NCBI RefSeq assembly: GCF_017426705.2
Contig: NZ_CP147251.1
Coordinates: 496,001 to 560,000, forward strand
DNA length: 64,000 nt
Source: Enterococcus sp. DIV2402
GTDB lineage: Bacteria > Bacillota > Bacilli > Lactobacillales > Enterococcaceae
Direction: 5' to 3'
Part shown: positions 28,178-36,631 of the stretch, piece by piece
How the letters are laid out: every line of letters starts with the position of its first letter
How positions within the stretch are numbered: position 1 is the stretch's first letter
Position numbers and translations under genes: made by a program
The notes under the pieces: model-generated
What the model saw: the letters and a program-made list of their open reading frames with translations, nothing else
The model's database searches: none
Told to the model about the DNA's origin: nothing

Positions 28178-28957
28178 CTACTTGATATCTGTTTTATGAA
28201 ATAATAGGACGCCTACTAAAAACGATAGCACAATTGTTGAAATTGCTACAAGCAGAATCATTGGATATTGGTCGATTGTCGCTAATTGTGTAAAATCTTT
28301 ATATAATAAATGAGTTTGTACAACCCAATCAACTAAAAAAGTTAATTGCGGAATTTTATAAAAGAGTCCTGGTAAAAAACCCATGATTACAGTATAAGAC
28401 AGACAATAAATCATAGAAACCCCGATATGGCGACTTCCAAATGCAATCATCAAATAAATGGATGAATTAGCTAATAAAATAAATAATTGGACTACTAATG
28501 TATAAAAAGCATAACTATAGTAATTGAAGGAAACAGGATTGTGACCAAACCCAAAAAGGAGACTAAATATTCCGATTCCTAGAGTTGTCATGATGAATAG
28601 ACTCAATAAAATAATGAAAATAACCGTTAGAAACTTCGATAAATAAACTTTTTCACGACTGACACCTAAGGAAAGAGCATTGCGAATTGTTCCATTTTGA
28701 AATTCTTCACCTACTGAAAAACTAATAAAGATTGCAAAAATAGTAAAGAGAACAAAACTATTTTTTTTCGCCATTAAAATCCCAGTAGCACCATTGATAA
28801 CAACGTCTGTCGTTAGTTCTAAGCTGTTGCCATTTTCCACCAGAAAAAAGCTATTTATGCCTTCTAGTAGGGGTGTTAGTATACATAGAATTAAAATAAA
28901 GAGTAGTTTTTTACTGTGAATTAATTTAATTTTTTCTGCAACTAATAAACGACTCAT
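28178..28957 (-). CDS. ABC-2 type transporter permease
   Basis: A 259-residue protein with six predicted membrane helices and the sequence SVGEEFQNGTIRNALSLGVSREKVYLSK cut around the NGTIRN element, which is typical of ABC-2/BcrB-like permeases of bacitracin or lantibiotic self-protection transporters. Its ATG overlaps the stop of the ATPase gene. Likely job: exporting or removing membrane-active compounds with its ATPase. The transported compound is unknown. Confidence 0.88.
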   Translation of the reverse strand: MSRLLVAEKIKLIHSKKLLFILILCILTPLLEGINSFFLVENGNSLELTTDVVINGATGILMAKKNSFVLFTIFAIFISFSVGEEFQNGTIRNALSLGVSREKVYLSKFLTVIFIILLSLFIMTTLGIGIFSLLFGFGHNPVSFNYYSYAFYTLVVQLFILLANSSIYLMIAFGSRHIGVSMIYCLSYTVIMGFLPGLFYKIPQLTFLVDWVVQTHLLYKDFTQLATIDQYPMILLVAISTIVLSFLVGVLLFHKTDIK

Positions 28958-29865
28958 TGGGCACCTCCAATTAAATCCATAAAATAATTTTCTAACGTTT
29001 GATTAACTACATCGATTTTTGTCACCGCAATATCTTGCTGTACTAGGGCTTGGTTGATTTGACTAATCTGTTCGTTATGATCAAAAATCCGAAAAGTTCC
29101 TGTATCAACTAAACGATAATTTTGAATATTTAATTGGTTAAAAACTACAATTGCTTGTTCGGGATTGTCCACGCATAAAGCAATGTATTTTTTTGTTTCT
29201 GTTTCTAACTGTTCTTTTGACATTTCTTTGATTAATTTTCCATTGTGAATAATGCCATAATGAGTGGCGATTTCAGATAATTCACTTAATAAGTGGCTAG
29301 ACAAGATAACCGTTAAGCCTTTTTCTGTGACTAATTGTTTTAGCAACTCTCTAATTTCAACAATTCCTAAAGGATCTAAGCCATTCATTGGTTCATCTAA
29401 AATGAGTAACTCTGGATTAGTTACTAAGGCCATAGCAATCGCTAACCGTTGTTTCATACCAAGTGAATAATTTTTGACTTTCTTTTTCTCAGCACTATTT
29501 AATTTGACTAAAGCTAAGAGGTCCTCAATTTGACGTTCGCTGACGCCACCATAAGCAACTTGAATTTGCATATTTTGTTTGCCTGTTAAATCTAAATACA
29601 ATGCCGGTGTTTCAATAGATTGACCGATTTTTCTGCGAGCAGCTAATAACTCCTTGCGCGTATGCCCGCCAAATAGGCTAAGCTCCCCACTGGTTGGATG
29701 AATCAAACCCATTACAGCGCGCATGAAGGTTGACTTTCCAGCACCATTTTCACCGATTAATCCGTAAATCATGCCTCGACGAACAGTGACATTGACATTA
29801 TCTAGAGCATGTTGGTGCTTATAGGTCTTAGTTAATTGATTGGTTTTTAAAATAATTTCTGCCAT
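28954..29865 (-). CDS. ABC transporter ATP-binding protein (BcrA/LanF-like)
   Basis: A 303-residue ATPase with Walker A GLIGENGAGKSTF (35-47), signature YSLGMKQRLAIAMAL, Walker B LLILDEPMNGLD and the switch His in LSSHLLSEL. The 90-residue C-terminal extension is normal for the BcrA-type export ATPases. It is the first gene of the operon ATPase-permease-regulator-kinase. AAAGGAG precedes the ATG. Confidence 0.92.
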   Translation of the reverse strand: MAEIILKTNQLTKTYKHQHALDNVNVTVRRGMIYGLIGENGAGKSTFMRAVMGLIHPTSGELSLFGGHTRKELLAARRKIGQSIETPALYLDLTGKQNMQIQVAYGGVSERQIEDLLALVKLNSAEKKKVKNYSLGMKQRLAIAMALVTNPELLILDEPMNGLDPLGIVEIRELLKQLVTEKGLTVILSSHLLSELSEIATHYGIIHNGKLIKEMSKEQLETETKKYIALCVDNPEQAIVVFNQLNIQNYRLVDTGTFRIFDHNEQISQINQALVQQDIAVTKIDVVNQTLENYFMDLIGGAQ

Positions 29866-29960
29866 ATGTTATTCTCCTTTGATTAATAGCTATACTGACT
29901 ATATCAGCTAGCAATAAAAACTCTCCCAATAAAGTATAAAGAAAAGGTAAATTTTTATAC

Positions 29961-30001
29961 AAAAAAAGAGTTAGAACGTTCTTACTTAGAAGTTCTAACT
30001 C
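29961..30001 (-). terminator. Terminator of the iron uptake operon
   Basis: GAGTTAGAAC pairs with GTTCTAACTC (29968-30001). On the minus strand a run of seven T follows. It is 7 bp after the stop of the flavin reductase gene. Confidence 0.88.
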
Positions 30002-30007
30002 CATTCA

Positions 30008-31015
30008 TTAATCAATTAAGGCTTGATTTAAGTCATCGAATTTTTCATTATGAGAAGAAACCATGCCATGTCCATAGCTTTCAGGGTCAAGATATTGCTT
30101 GATTTGATTGACGCTCAAAGCTGCTTCTTGAAAGGCACCAGCTAACAAATAGACTTTTCCTTTTGAAAATTGAATATCACCTGCTGCAAAACAACCAGGA
30201 ATATTAGTAATTGTCGGCTCATCACAAGACAAATAAAAATCTTGCTCGCGGTTAAATTCAAAAGAAAGCTTATCTAAAAATGAACTATCACGATCATGTC
30301 CGTGTTGTACTAAAAGATGATCAGCAGTTAAAGTGGTATGATCGTCTAACAAGAGTTCCATTCGTTGCGCAGGATTTTGACGAATCGCACGAATATCACT
30401 TGCTAGAACTACTTTTCCACCATTTTCTTTAAAAGAGGTGACAGAAGCTTCATGGGCTTTTAGCTTTTCACCACGATAGATAATGGTCACATTATCTGTA
30501 AATTTTAAGCATTCATTAGCATAATCAACCGCCCCATCACCACCACCAGAAACAATCATATGTGTATCTTTTAAAATACGATAGTCTGGAAAGGCGTAAT
30601 AGACATGGTCTTGAACGGCTGTATCAATCGGTACAGTTAATTTTTTAGGGGAAACAATCCCACCACCAATTGCAAATAACACCGTACGGCAAGGGTGAAT
30701 GCGTCCTTGTTCATCTTCAACATAGAAGACGTTCTCTTCTTTAGTAATTTCTACAGCTTTGGAGCTTGTGTAGAAGTTTGCGTTAAACGTTTGGGCTTGT
30801 TGGATTAAGTTCGTACGTACATCAATCCCACGTGTTGCAGGAAGTGCGCCGACATCCCAAACAAATTTTTCTGGATAAAAATTGATTTTTCCACCGAGCT
30901 CGTCTTGTGCTTCAAGCACTGTTACAGTTAAATCACGAAGACCTGCATAAAAGGCAGCATACAACCCAGCTGGACCGCCACCAATAATTACCACATCAAC
31001 CATTGATTGTGTCAT
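30008..31015 (-). CDS. Ferredoxin/flavodoxin-NADP+ reductase-like flavoprotein (thioredoxin-reductase fold), possible siderophore reductase
   Basis: A 335-residue FAD/NAD(P)H protein: FAD motif IIGGGPAGLYAAFYAG near the N-terminus, second dinucleotide motif VSGGGDGAVDYAN, and GCFAAGDIQ at the C-terminus. The CxxC of thioredoxin reductases is absent, so it fits the YumC/FNR-2 type. Being last in a Fur-controlled siderophore operon, it may release iron by reducing the ferric chelate, as IruO does in Staphylococcus aureus. That role is inference. The ATG at 31015 follows AGAGGG; an upstream frame overlaps the lipoprotein gene. Confidence 0.88.
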   Translation of the reverse strand: MTQSMVDVVIIGGGPAGLYAAFYAGLRDLTVTVLEAQDELGGKINFYPEKFVWDVGALPATRGIDVRTNLIQQAQTFNANFYTSSKAVEITKEENVFYVEDEQGRIHPCRTVLFAIGGGIVSPKKLTVPIDTAVQDHVYYAFPDYRILKDTHMIVSGGGDGAVDYANECLKFTDNVTIIYRGEKLKAHEASVTSFKENGGKVVLASDIRAIRQNPAQRMELLLDDHTTLTADHLLVQHGHDRDSSFLDKLSFEFNREQDFYLSCDEPTITNIPGCFAAGDIQFSKGKVYLLAGAFQEAALSVNQIKQYLDPESYGHGMVSSHNEKFDDLNQALID

Positions 31016-31028
31016 CGAATCCCTCTTT

Positions 31029-32042
31029 CTATTCCTCACCATACATTTCGTCAATTAATAATTCCATACCCGCTAATGATTGGTAGCCATAACCAAACAT
31101 GTAGTTGTAATCAACTGAATACACTTGTTTATTTTTAACTGCTTTCATGCTTGATAATTTTTCATTGCTTAACACAGCATCAATCATGTCGTTCTTTTTC
31201 GTGCCGGCTGTCGTTGTTGTCCAGTCAGGAACGATTAACACGTCAGGGTCTGTTTCAATTAATGTTTCTAAAGAAACATCGCCTTGCACATCACGCAATA
31301 CGTTATCTAAACCAATCATATCAAACATCGAGTTAAAGAAACTTTCGCCATAAGCAGGATAAATAGATACTTCACTTGGATCACTCATAAACAATATAAC
31401 AAAGCTTTGATCTTTGCCAACTTCTTTGACACGATCTTTTAAATGTTGTTCACGCTCTTTTAGATCTGCTTTGAAGCTTTCGGCAGCAGGCTCGACATCA
31501 AAGATTTTTCCTAAGTTATCAATGTCATTGTAAACAGATTCGAAGGTAGCATTTTGAGTAGATGTTTCTTGTACATAAGTTGGAATCCCCATTTCATTAA
31601 TGGAGTCGACAGTTCCATTACCCCATTCGGCGTTATCAAATAAACCACCACGACCAAAAATCAAATCAGGGTCAACACTCAAGGCCGTTTCTTTATTGAT
31701 GTACCCATCTGATAGATGATTTAATTCATCAAATTCAGCTTTCACATCTGGATCATCCATGCCAAACACGGCTCCCACACCGGCAATCTTATCTTTCAAA
31801 CCTAAGTGTAACAATAACTCTGCTGCTGGGCGAGTATTTGCTAAGACGCGTTCGGGCGCTTTGTCAAACACTTGATCTTTTTCAGTCCATTCTGTACCAC
31901 CTTCAACTTTTGTGACGTTTTTGATGGTTAGGGGATACTTGTTATCCGTTGAGCTTGTGCTATCTGTTGCATCATTTGTATTTCCACAGCCGCTTAATGT
32001 AAAGACAAAGGCTGTTGCTAAAAGAGTTAATGTTTTTTTCAT
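31029..32042 (-). CDS. Iron-siderophore (FepB-like) substrate-binding lipoprotein
   Basis: A 337-residue lipoprotein with signal sequence and lipobox LSGC (Cys19), a low-complexity Ser/Thr/Asp linker and a class III periplasmic-binding fold (LANTRPAAELLLHLGLKDKIAGVG; a later LIETDPDVLIVPDW). Such proteins deliver ferric siderophores, haem or cobalamin. The Fur box at the head of the operon points to iron. AGGTGGA precedes the ATG. It sits between the ATPase and the flavin reductase. Confidence 0.92.
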   Translation of the reverse strand: MKKTLTLLATAFVFTLSGCGNTNDATDSTSSTDNKYPLTIKNVTKVEGGTEWTEKDQVFDKAPERVLANTRPAAELLLHLGLKDKIAGVGAVFGMDDPDVKAEFDELNHLSDGYINKETALSVDPDLIFGRGGLFDNAEWGNGTVDSINEMGIPTYVQETSTQNATFESVYNDIDNLGKIFDVEPAAESFKADLKEREQHLKDRVKEVGKDQSFVILFMSDPSEVSIYPAYGESFFNSMFDMIGLDNVLRDVQGDVSLETLIETDPDVLIVPDWTTTTAGTKKNDMIDAVLSNEKLSSMKAVKNKQVYSVDYNYMFGYGYQSLAGMELLIDEMYGEE

Positions 32043-32058
32043 CTAAGTTCCACCTATT

Positions 32059-32817
32059 CTAAATATAATAATGAAATGCTAAATGTTCTGTAATTGGGTT
32101 GCGGTAAACGACACAGCGAATCCCGTACAATTCTTCAATTAATGTTTCTGTAAAAATTTCTTCCGGCGTACCGGCAGCGATAATTTCACCATTTTTCATC
32201 GCAAAAACGTAATCGCAATAAGCTGCGGCTAAATCTAAATCATGTAAAGCCGCTAAAATACCGATATTCAGGTTTTTGACGCTTTCCATCAATTCTAATT
32301 GGTAACGAATATCTAAATGATTTGTAGGCTCGTCCAAAATTAAAAATTCTGGTTGCTGTGCCAGTGCACGTGCTAAAATCACCCGTTGTTTTTCACCACC
32401 AGAAAGAGAAAGAAAGCTTTCATCACGGTAATCTGTTAAGCCCATTTCGTGTAAGGCATGTTCAACAATGTCGTAATCTTCTTGAGAATCAGTTTCTAAC
32501 AAACGTTTATGAGGAGTTCGACCTAATAAAACCATTTGAAAAACCGTAAAATCAAAACTTAATTCATTAAATTGACCAACCACACTCAGTTTTTGCGCCA
32601 CCTTTTTAGCAGGGGTATGCAGTAAATCCATCTCGTTATAAACAATCTTTCCTGTTGTCGGTACTAAACCTTTATAAATTGTTTTTAGCAAGGTTGATTT
32701 GCCACTCCCATTTGCACCAATGATGCCTACGAACTGATTAGTCTCCATGGAAAGAGAGAGTTGTTGAATGATATCTTTTTTCCCTAATTTGACTGACAAA
32801 TTTTGTATTTCTAACAT
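32059..32817 (-). CDS. Iron-siderophore ABC transporter ATPase (FecE/FhuC-like)
   Basis: A 252-residue ATPase with Walker A GIIGANGSGKSTLL, Q loop VVGQFNEL, signature LSGGEKQRVILARALAQ and Walker B EFLILDEPTNHLD, followed by LHDLDLAAAYCD. This is the FecE/BtuD subgroup. GGAGG lies before the ATG, next to the permease stop. It energises the permease encoded just upstream. Confidence 0.93.
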   Translation of the reverse strand: MLEIQNLSVKLGKKDIIQQLSLSMETNQFVGIIGANGSGKSTLLKTIYKGLVPTTGKIVYNEMDLLHTPAKKVAQKLSVVGQFNELSFDFTVFQMVLLGRTPHKRLLETDSQEDYDIVEHALHEMGLTDYRDESFLSLSGGEKQRVILARALAQQPEFLILDEPTNHLDIRYQLELMESVKNLNIGILAALHDLDLAAAYCDYVFAMKNGEIIAAGTPEEIFTETLIEELYGIRCVVYRNPITEHLAFHYYI

Positions 32818-32819
32818 CC

Positions 32820-33902
32820 CTAACCTCCAAAACGATATTCTTTTTTAAGAATAATATAGATAAAAATCGGTGCGCCGATAATTGCTGTTAAGATACCAAT
32901 TGGTAAATCTGTATTTGGTAATAACACACGAGACAATAAATCGGTCCAAACTAAAAATAAAGCACCTACAAATCCAGACATTGGCAATAATTTTTTATGG
33001 TCGGAACCATACACACCACGCACGATATGGGGAATAATTAAACCAACAAAACCAATCATGCCGGAGTTCGCTACAATTAGACCTGTTAGCAATGAAGCAA
33101 TCACCATATAAAGCTTGCGATAGGTTGCTAAGGGAATGCCTAAGGTCACGGCCGCTTCATCACCTAAAAGCATCGTGTTTAACACTCGAAATTGGAAGGA
33201 AAAGAATACACTCACCAACATTGTGACGATAGCTAGAAGAGGTAATTTGCCCCAACTTGCGGAAGCCAAACTTCCCATCGACCAAAACGTGACTGTTTTC
33301 ATTCCTTCTGCATTATTTGCTAAAAAGACAATCAAACTAGAAATTGATCCGAAAATAGAATTGATCACGGTACCTGATAAGACCAGCTTAATTGAAGTCA
33401 TTTTACCGCCAAAACTAGAAAGCAAAAGAACAAAAAAAGTTGCCAATAGTGCGCCTAGAAACGCGCTAAACGATAAACTAATTTGTGAAAAAATACTAGC
33501 CGTTCCAAAGCCAACCATAATAGCAAAGGTCGCTCCCAGAGAAGCTCCAGAAGAAATTCCTAAAATATACGGATCAGCCAAAGGATTTTGGACCACCGCT
33601 TGCATGACCGTGCCACTAATCGCTAACCCACAGCCAATAAAAATGGCAGCTAAAACTCGTGGCGTACGAACAAACCAAATAATATTGATTACGGATTGAT
33701 TGACATTATCAATCGAACCGAGTGCTCCGTGAGTTGTTTTATATAAAAGGATTTGCCAAATATCAGTAAACGAAATATCGGCTTGGCCATTTCCTAATGA
33801 AAACAAAATGGAAAAAATAAAAAGTGCAACGAATCCCAATGTGATAGAAAACTGCGCATTGCGTGGGAGAGTGGGTTTATTAATTGTTTTTGCTAATTGC
33901 AA
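32820..33902 (-). CDS. Iron-siderophore ABC transporter permease (FecCD family)
   Basis: A roughly 360-residue membrane protein with nine to ten helices and the FecCD signatures RTPRVLAAIFIGCGLAISG, NPLADPYILGISSGASLGA and GMIGFVGLIIPHIVRG. The open frame reaches back to an ATG at 34073, giving 57 more residues of polar sequence. The promoter and Fur box (34004-33950) lie inside that extension, so it cannot be translated from this promoter. The TTG at 33902, 5-6 nt after AAGGTGA, gives normal length and is chosen. One gene may serve as both halves of a permease homodimer. Confidence 0.88.
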   Translation of the reverse strand: MQLAKTINKPTLPRNAQFSITLGFVALFIFSILFSLGNGQADISFTDIWQILLYKTTHGALGSIDNVNQSVINIIWFVRTPRVLAAIFIGCGLAISGTVMQAVVQNPLADPYILGISSGASLGATFAIMVGFGTASIFSQISLSFSAFLGALLATFFVLLLSSFGGKMTSIKLVLSGTVINSIFGSISSLIVFLANNAEGMKTVTFWSMGSLASASWGKLPLLAIVTMLVSVFFSFQFRVLNTMLLGDEAAVTLGIPLATYRKLYMVIASLLTGLIVANSGMIGFVGLIIPHIVRGVYGSDHKKLLPMSGFVGALFLVWTDLLSRVLLPNTDLPIGILTAIIGAPIFIYIILKKEYRFGG

Positions 33903-33949
33903 AGAGTCACCTTCTGTTCTGCTTAACTTAATGAGAATTCCTTCTTTTA

Positions 33950-34004
33950 AATGAGAACGATTCTCATTGTCAGCTATATTAACACGCAATTTTTTATTTT
34001 TCAA
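33950..34004 (-). promoter_or_regulatory. Fur-controlled promoter of the iron uptake operon
   Basis: On the minus strand: TTGAAA (34004-33999), 17-bp spacer, TAATAT (33981-33976), then the Fur-type inverted repeat AATGAGAACGATTCTCATT (33968-33950) covering the start point. The dyad fits the 7-1-7 Fur pattern (TGAGAAY-N-ATTCTCA). A related half, AATGAGAATT, follows at 33930-33939. Repression by Fur in iron-replete cells is the expected result. Confidence 0.88.
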
Positions 34005-34153
34005 TCTATTTTTTTGTGAATTATTCAAATTTTCTGTTTTTTTTATTCCATCAAGATAAATATTTTCGACCATTGGCTTTTTATTTTTGAAAGAGTATCA
34101 TTAAAAGAAAAGGCTTTATTTTGAAGCATTTTAAAGGAAAGGAGGAAGAAAGA

Positions 34154-34927
34154 ATGAAAGGTCTCTTGTATTTTCTAGTCATTATCTTTGCAAACACGAT
34201 TGGTTCTGTTTCAGGTATGGGCGGTGGCGTAATTATCAAACCGGTGTTGGATTTTATAGCACTGGATTCAGTGGTTGCCATTTCTTTTTATTCGACAGTC
34301 GCTGTGTTTGTCATGTCGATTGTTTCAACCTATCGCCAAGTTAAAAACGGGATGTCCATGCGTTTTGACTTAGTTAGTTGGATTTCATTAGGTGCCGTTT
34401 TGGGTGGTATTTTTGGAAATCTTTTATTTGAAGCGTTGTTGCATGTAGCAGACGAAAAGCTGGTTCAATTGCTTCAAATCATTTTGACAATAATCACCTT
34501 GCTATTTGCTTTTTTCTATTCTCGTTATGAATGGAAAAATTTTACGTTGGAGGGCATTCCTTGGTATCTTTTGTGCGGATTGATTTTAGGATTTCTTGCC
34601 AGTTTTTTAGGAATTGGTGGGGGACCGATCAATGTATCAGTTTTGATGTTAATGTTTGCAATGCCGATTAAAGATGCAACAGTGTATTCGATTTGTACGA
34701 TTTTCTTTTCACAGCTTTCTAAATTAGTCACGATTGCTTCGTCGACAGGTTTCGCGAGATATGATTTAACCATGCTGTGGTTTGTTGTGCCAGCAGCTAT
34801 TTTAGGTGGTTTATTGGGCGCAAGAGCGAGTCGCATGTTTTCTGCCAAAAAGGTGACGATTATCTTTCAAGGAATTATTTTATGTGTTTTATTAATTAAC
34901 ATTTATAACGCAAGTCGTTTATTTTAA
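34154..34927 (+). CDS. TauE/SafE (TSUP) family membrane permease
   Basis: A 257-residue membrane protein with about eight helices in two related halves: GSVSGMGGGVIIKPVLD in the first and ASFLGIGGGPINVSVLML in the second, both marks of TSUP exporters of sulfite, sulfoacetate or other organic anions. The ATG at 34154 is about 9 nt after AAAGGAGG; a TTG-started extension is not convincing. It is divergent from the iron operon and stands alone. Substrate unknown. Confidence 0.88.
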   Translation: MKGLLYFLVIIFANTIGSVSGMGGGVIIKPVLDFIALDSVVAISFYSTVAVFVMSIVSTYRQVKNGMSMRFDLVSWISLGAVLGGIFGNLLFEALLHVADEKLVQLLQIILTIITLLFAFFYSRYEWKNFTLEGIPWYLLCGLILGFLASFLGIGGGPINVSVLMLMFAMPIKDATVYSICTIFFSQLSKLVTIASSTGFARYDLTMLWFVVPAAILGGLLGARASRMFSAKKVTIIFQGIILCVLLINIYNASRLF

Positions 34928-35107
34928 TAAAAATAATATTATTTTTTCACAAAGTTAAAATAAATGCGCAAAGAAAGCACTTTTTTAAGCCTATTTATTG
35001 CAATTCCGCAAAAAAGGAATATCATTGATAATGAAGAAGTGTGAGTGAACGATTTAGGGAAAAAATTACTGAGAAACGATTATTTTTTAAAGAAATTATT
35101 AGCAAGA

Positions 35108-35133
35108 GTAATTTGTAACAAATTACGTAATTT
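35108..35133 (+). promoter_or_regulatory. Phased half-sites upstream of cydA
   Basis: GTAATTT (35108-35114), AAATTAC (35120-35126) and GTAATTT (35127-35133) stand in alternating orientation. They form two overlapping dyads: an 8-bp-arm inverted repeat and a perfect 14-bp palindrome. The site lies about 80 bp before the cydA ATG in a 282-bp interval with no gene, and looks like an operator, of Rex, CcpA or another redox/carbon regulator. Confidence 0.45.
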
Positions 35134-35209
35134 TAGTACTATTTCATGGGTTCACGCACAGATTTAATTATCTTTATTTTGATTAAAATAAAGAAGAGGA
35201 GGAATCATT

Positions 35210-36631
35210 ATGGATATTGTTACATTAGCTCGAATCCAGTTTGCGATGACAACTGTATTCCACTATTTCTTTGTACCCTTTTCTATCGGTACAGGATTAG
35301 TTGTTGCAATTATGGAAACTCTCTATGTGACGAAAAAAGATGAATTTTACAAAAAAATGGCGAAATTTTGGGGAAATATATTCTTACTGAGTTTTGCAGT
35401 AGGGGTAGTGACAGGACTTATTCAAGAATTCCAATTTGGCATGAACTGGTCAGAATATTCTCGTTTTATGGGAGACATTTTTGGTGCACCATTAGCCGTG
35501 GAAGCCTTACTTGCTTTCTTCTTGGAATCAACATTCTTAGGTTTGTGGATGTTTACTTGGGATAAAGTTAGCCCTAAATTACACGTTGTTTTTATGTGGT
35601 TGGTTTTCGTAGGGTCAATGATGTCAGCATTCTGGATTTTAGTTGCCAATAGTTTCATGCAACATCCAGTAGGTTATACAATCAACAATGGTCGTGCGGA
35701 AATGAATGATTTCGTGGCCTTAGTTACTAATCCGAAAGTAATGTATGAGTTCTCTCATGTTATTGCAGGGGCGATTACGTTAGGTGGGATTGCTGTGGCT
35801 GGGATGGCGGCTTTTCGTTTATTGAAGAAAAACAGCTTAACAGAGCTTAGTCGTACCGTATATCAAAAATCATTACGTGTCGGTTTATGGGTCGGTTTAG
35901 TTGGTTCAGTTGCGGTATTAGCAGCAGGAGACTTCCAAATGAAAGCAATGTTGGAAACACAACCAATGAAATTTGCAGCAGCAGAAGGATTGTATGAAGA
36001 TTCAGAAGATCCCGCAGCCTGGACGCTAGTTGCATGGATGAATGAAAAAGAAAAAGAACGTGTCTTTGGTATTGAAGTACCGTATATTTTAAGTATTTTA
36101 TCTTATCATGAATTATCAGGTTCAGTAGATGGAATGAACACCATCAATGAACGATTAATTGAAGAATATGGAGAAAGAAATTACTTCCCACCAGTTAATG
36201 CTTTATTCTGGAACTTCCGCGTAATGGCAGGGTTTGGGATGTTAATGTTGATGGTCTCAATAGTTGGCTTATTCTTCACACGGAAGAAGAAACCAATTCT
36301 CTACGAAAAGCCGTGGATGCTTTGGATTGTGGCATTGACTACTTTTGCACCATTCTTAGCAAATACAGCTGGTTGGTTATTAACAGAGTTAGGTCGTTAT
36401 CCTTGGACTGCTTACGGATTATTTACAATTGAAGAAAGTGTGTCACCAAACGTTTCAGCAACATCCTTACTCATTTCAAATATTTCGTACTTTACGTTAT
36501 TTACTATTCTAGGTTCTATTATGGTGTATTTAGTTGTTCGTACATTGAAAAAAGGACCCGATGCATTAGAAGCTGCAGAACATGAAGAACCTACAATCGA
36601 TCCATTTGCAGGAGGTGCTTTTAATGAGTAA
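35210..36631 (+). CDS. cydA: Cytochrome bd ubiquinol/menaquinol oxidase subunit I
   Basis: Haem-bearing subunit of the bd oxidase that reduces O2 to water with electrons from (demethyl)menaquinol. The 473-residue protein has about nine membrane helices, the N-terminal His region RIQFAMTTVFHYFFVPFSIG (haem b595 ligand area), GMNWSEYSRFMGDIFGAPLAVEAL cut around its conserved GAPLA, ESTFLGLW, and the Q-loop motif PVGY. The short Q loop is the Gram-positive form. GAGGAGG is before the ATG. Enterococci make no haem, so activity needs haem from outside. Confidence 0.96.
   Translation: MDIVTLARIQFAMTTVFHYFFVPFSIGTGLVVAIMETLYVTKKDEFYKKMAKFWGNIFLLSFAVGVVTGLIQEFQFGMNWSEYSRFMGDIFGAPLAVEALLAFFLESTFLGLWMFTWDKVSPKLHVVFMWLVFVGSMMSAFWILVANSFMQHPVGYTINNGRAEMNDFVALVTNPKVMYEFSHVIAGAITLGGIAVAGMAAFRLLKKNSLTELSRTVYQKSLRVGLWVGLVGSVAVLAAGDFQMKAMLETQPMKFAAAEGLYEDSEDPAAWTLVAWMNEKEKERVFGIEVPYILSILSYHELSGSVDGMNTINERLIEEYGERNYFPPVNALFWNFRVMAGFGMLMLMVSIVGLFFTRKKKPILYEKPWMLWIVALTTFAPFLANTAGWLLTELGRYPWTAYGLFTIEESVSPNVSATSLLISNISYFTLFTILGSIMVYLVVRTLKKGPDALEAAEHEEPTIDPFAGGAFNE

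Noticed and set aside
34936..34956. Rex-like half-site (TTCACAAA) upstream of cydA
   Set aside because: The left half (TTGTGAA) is missing; one half-site in AT-rich DNA is weak evidence.
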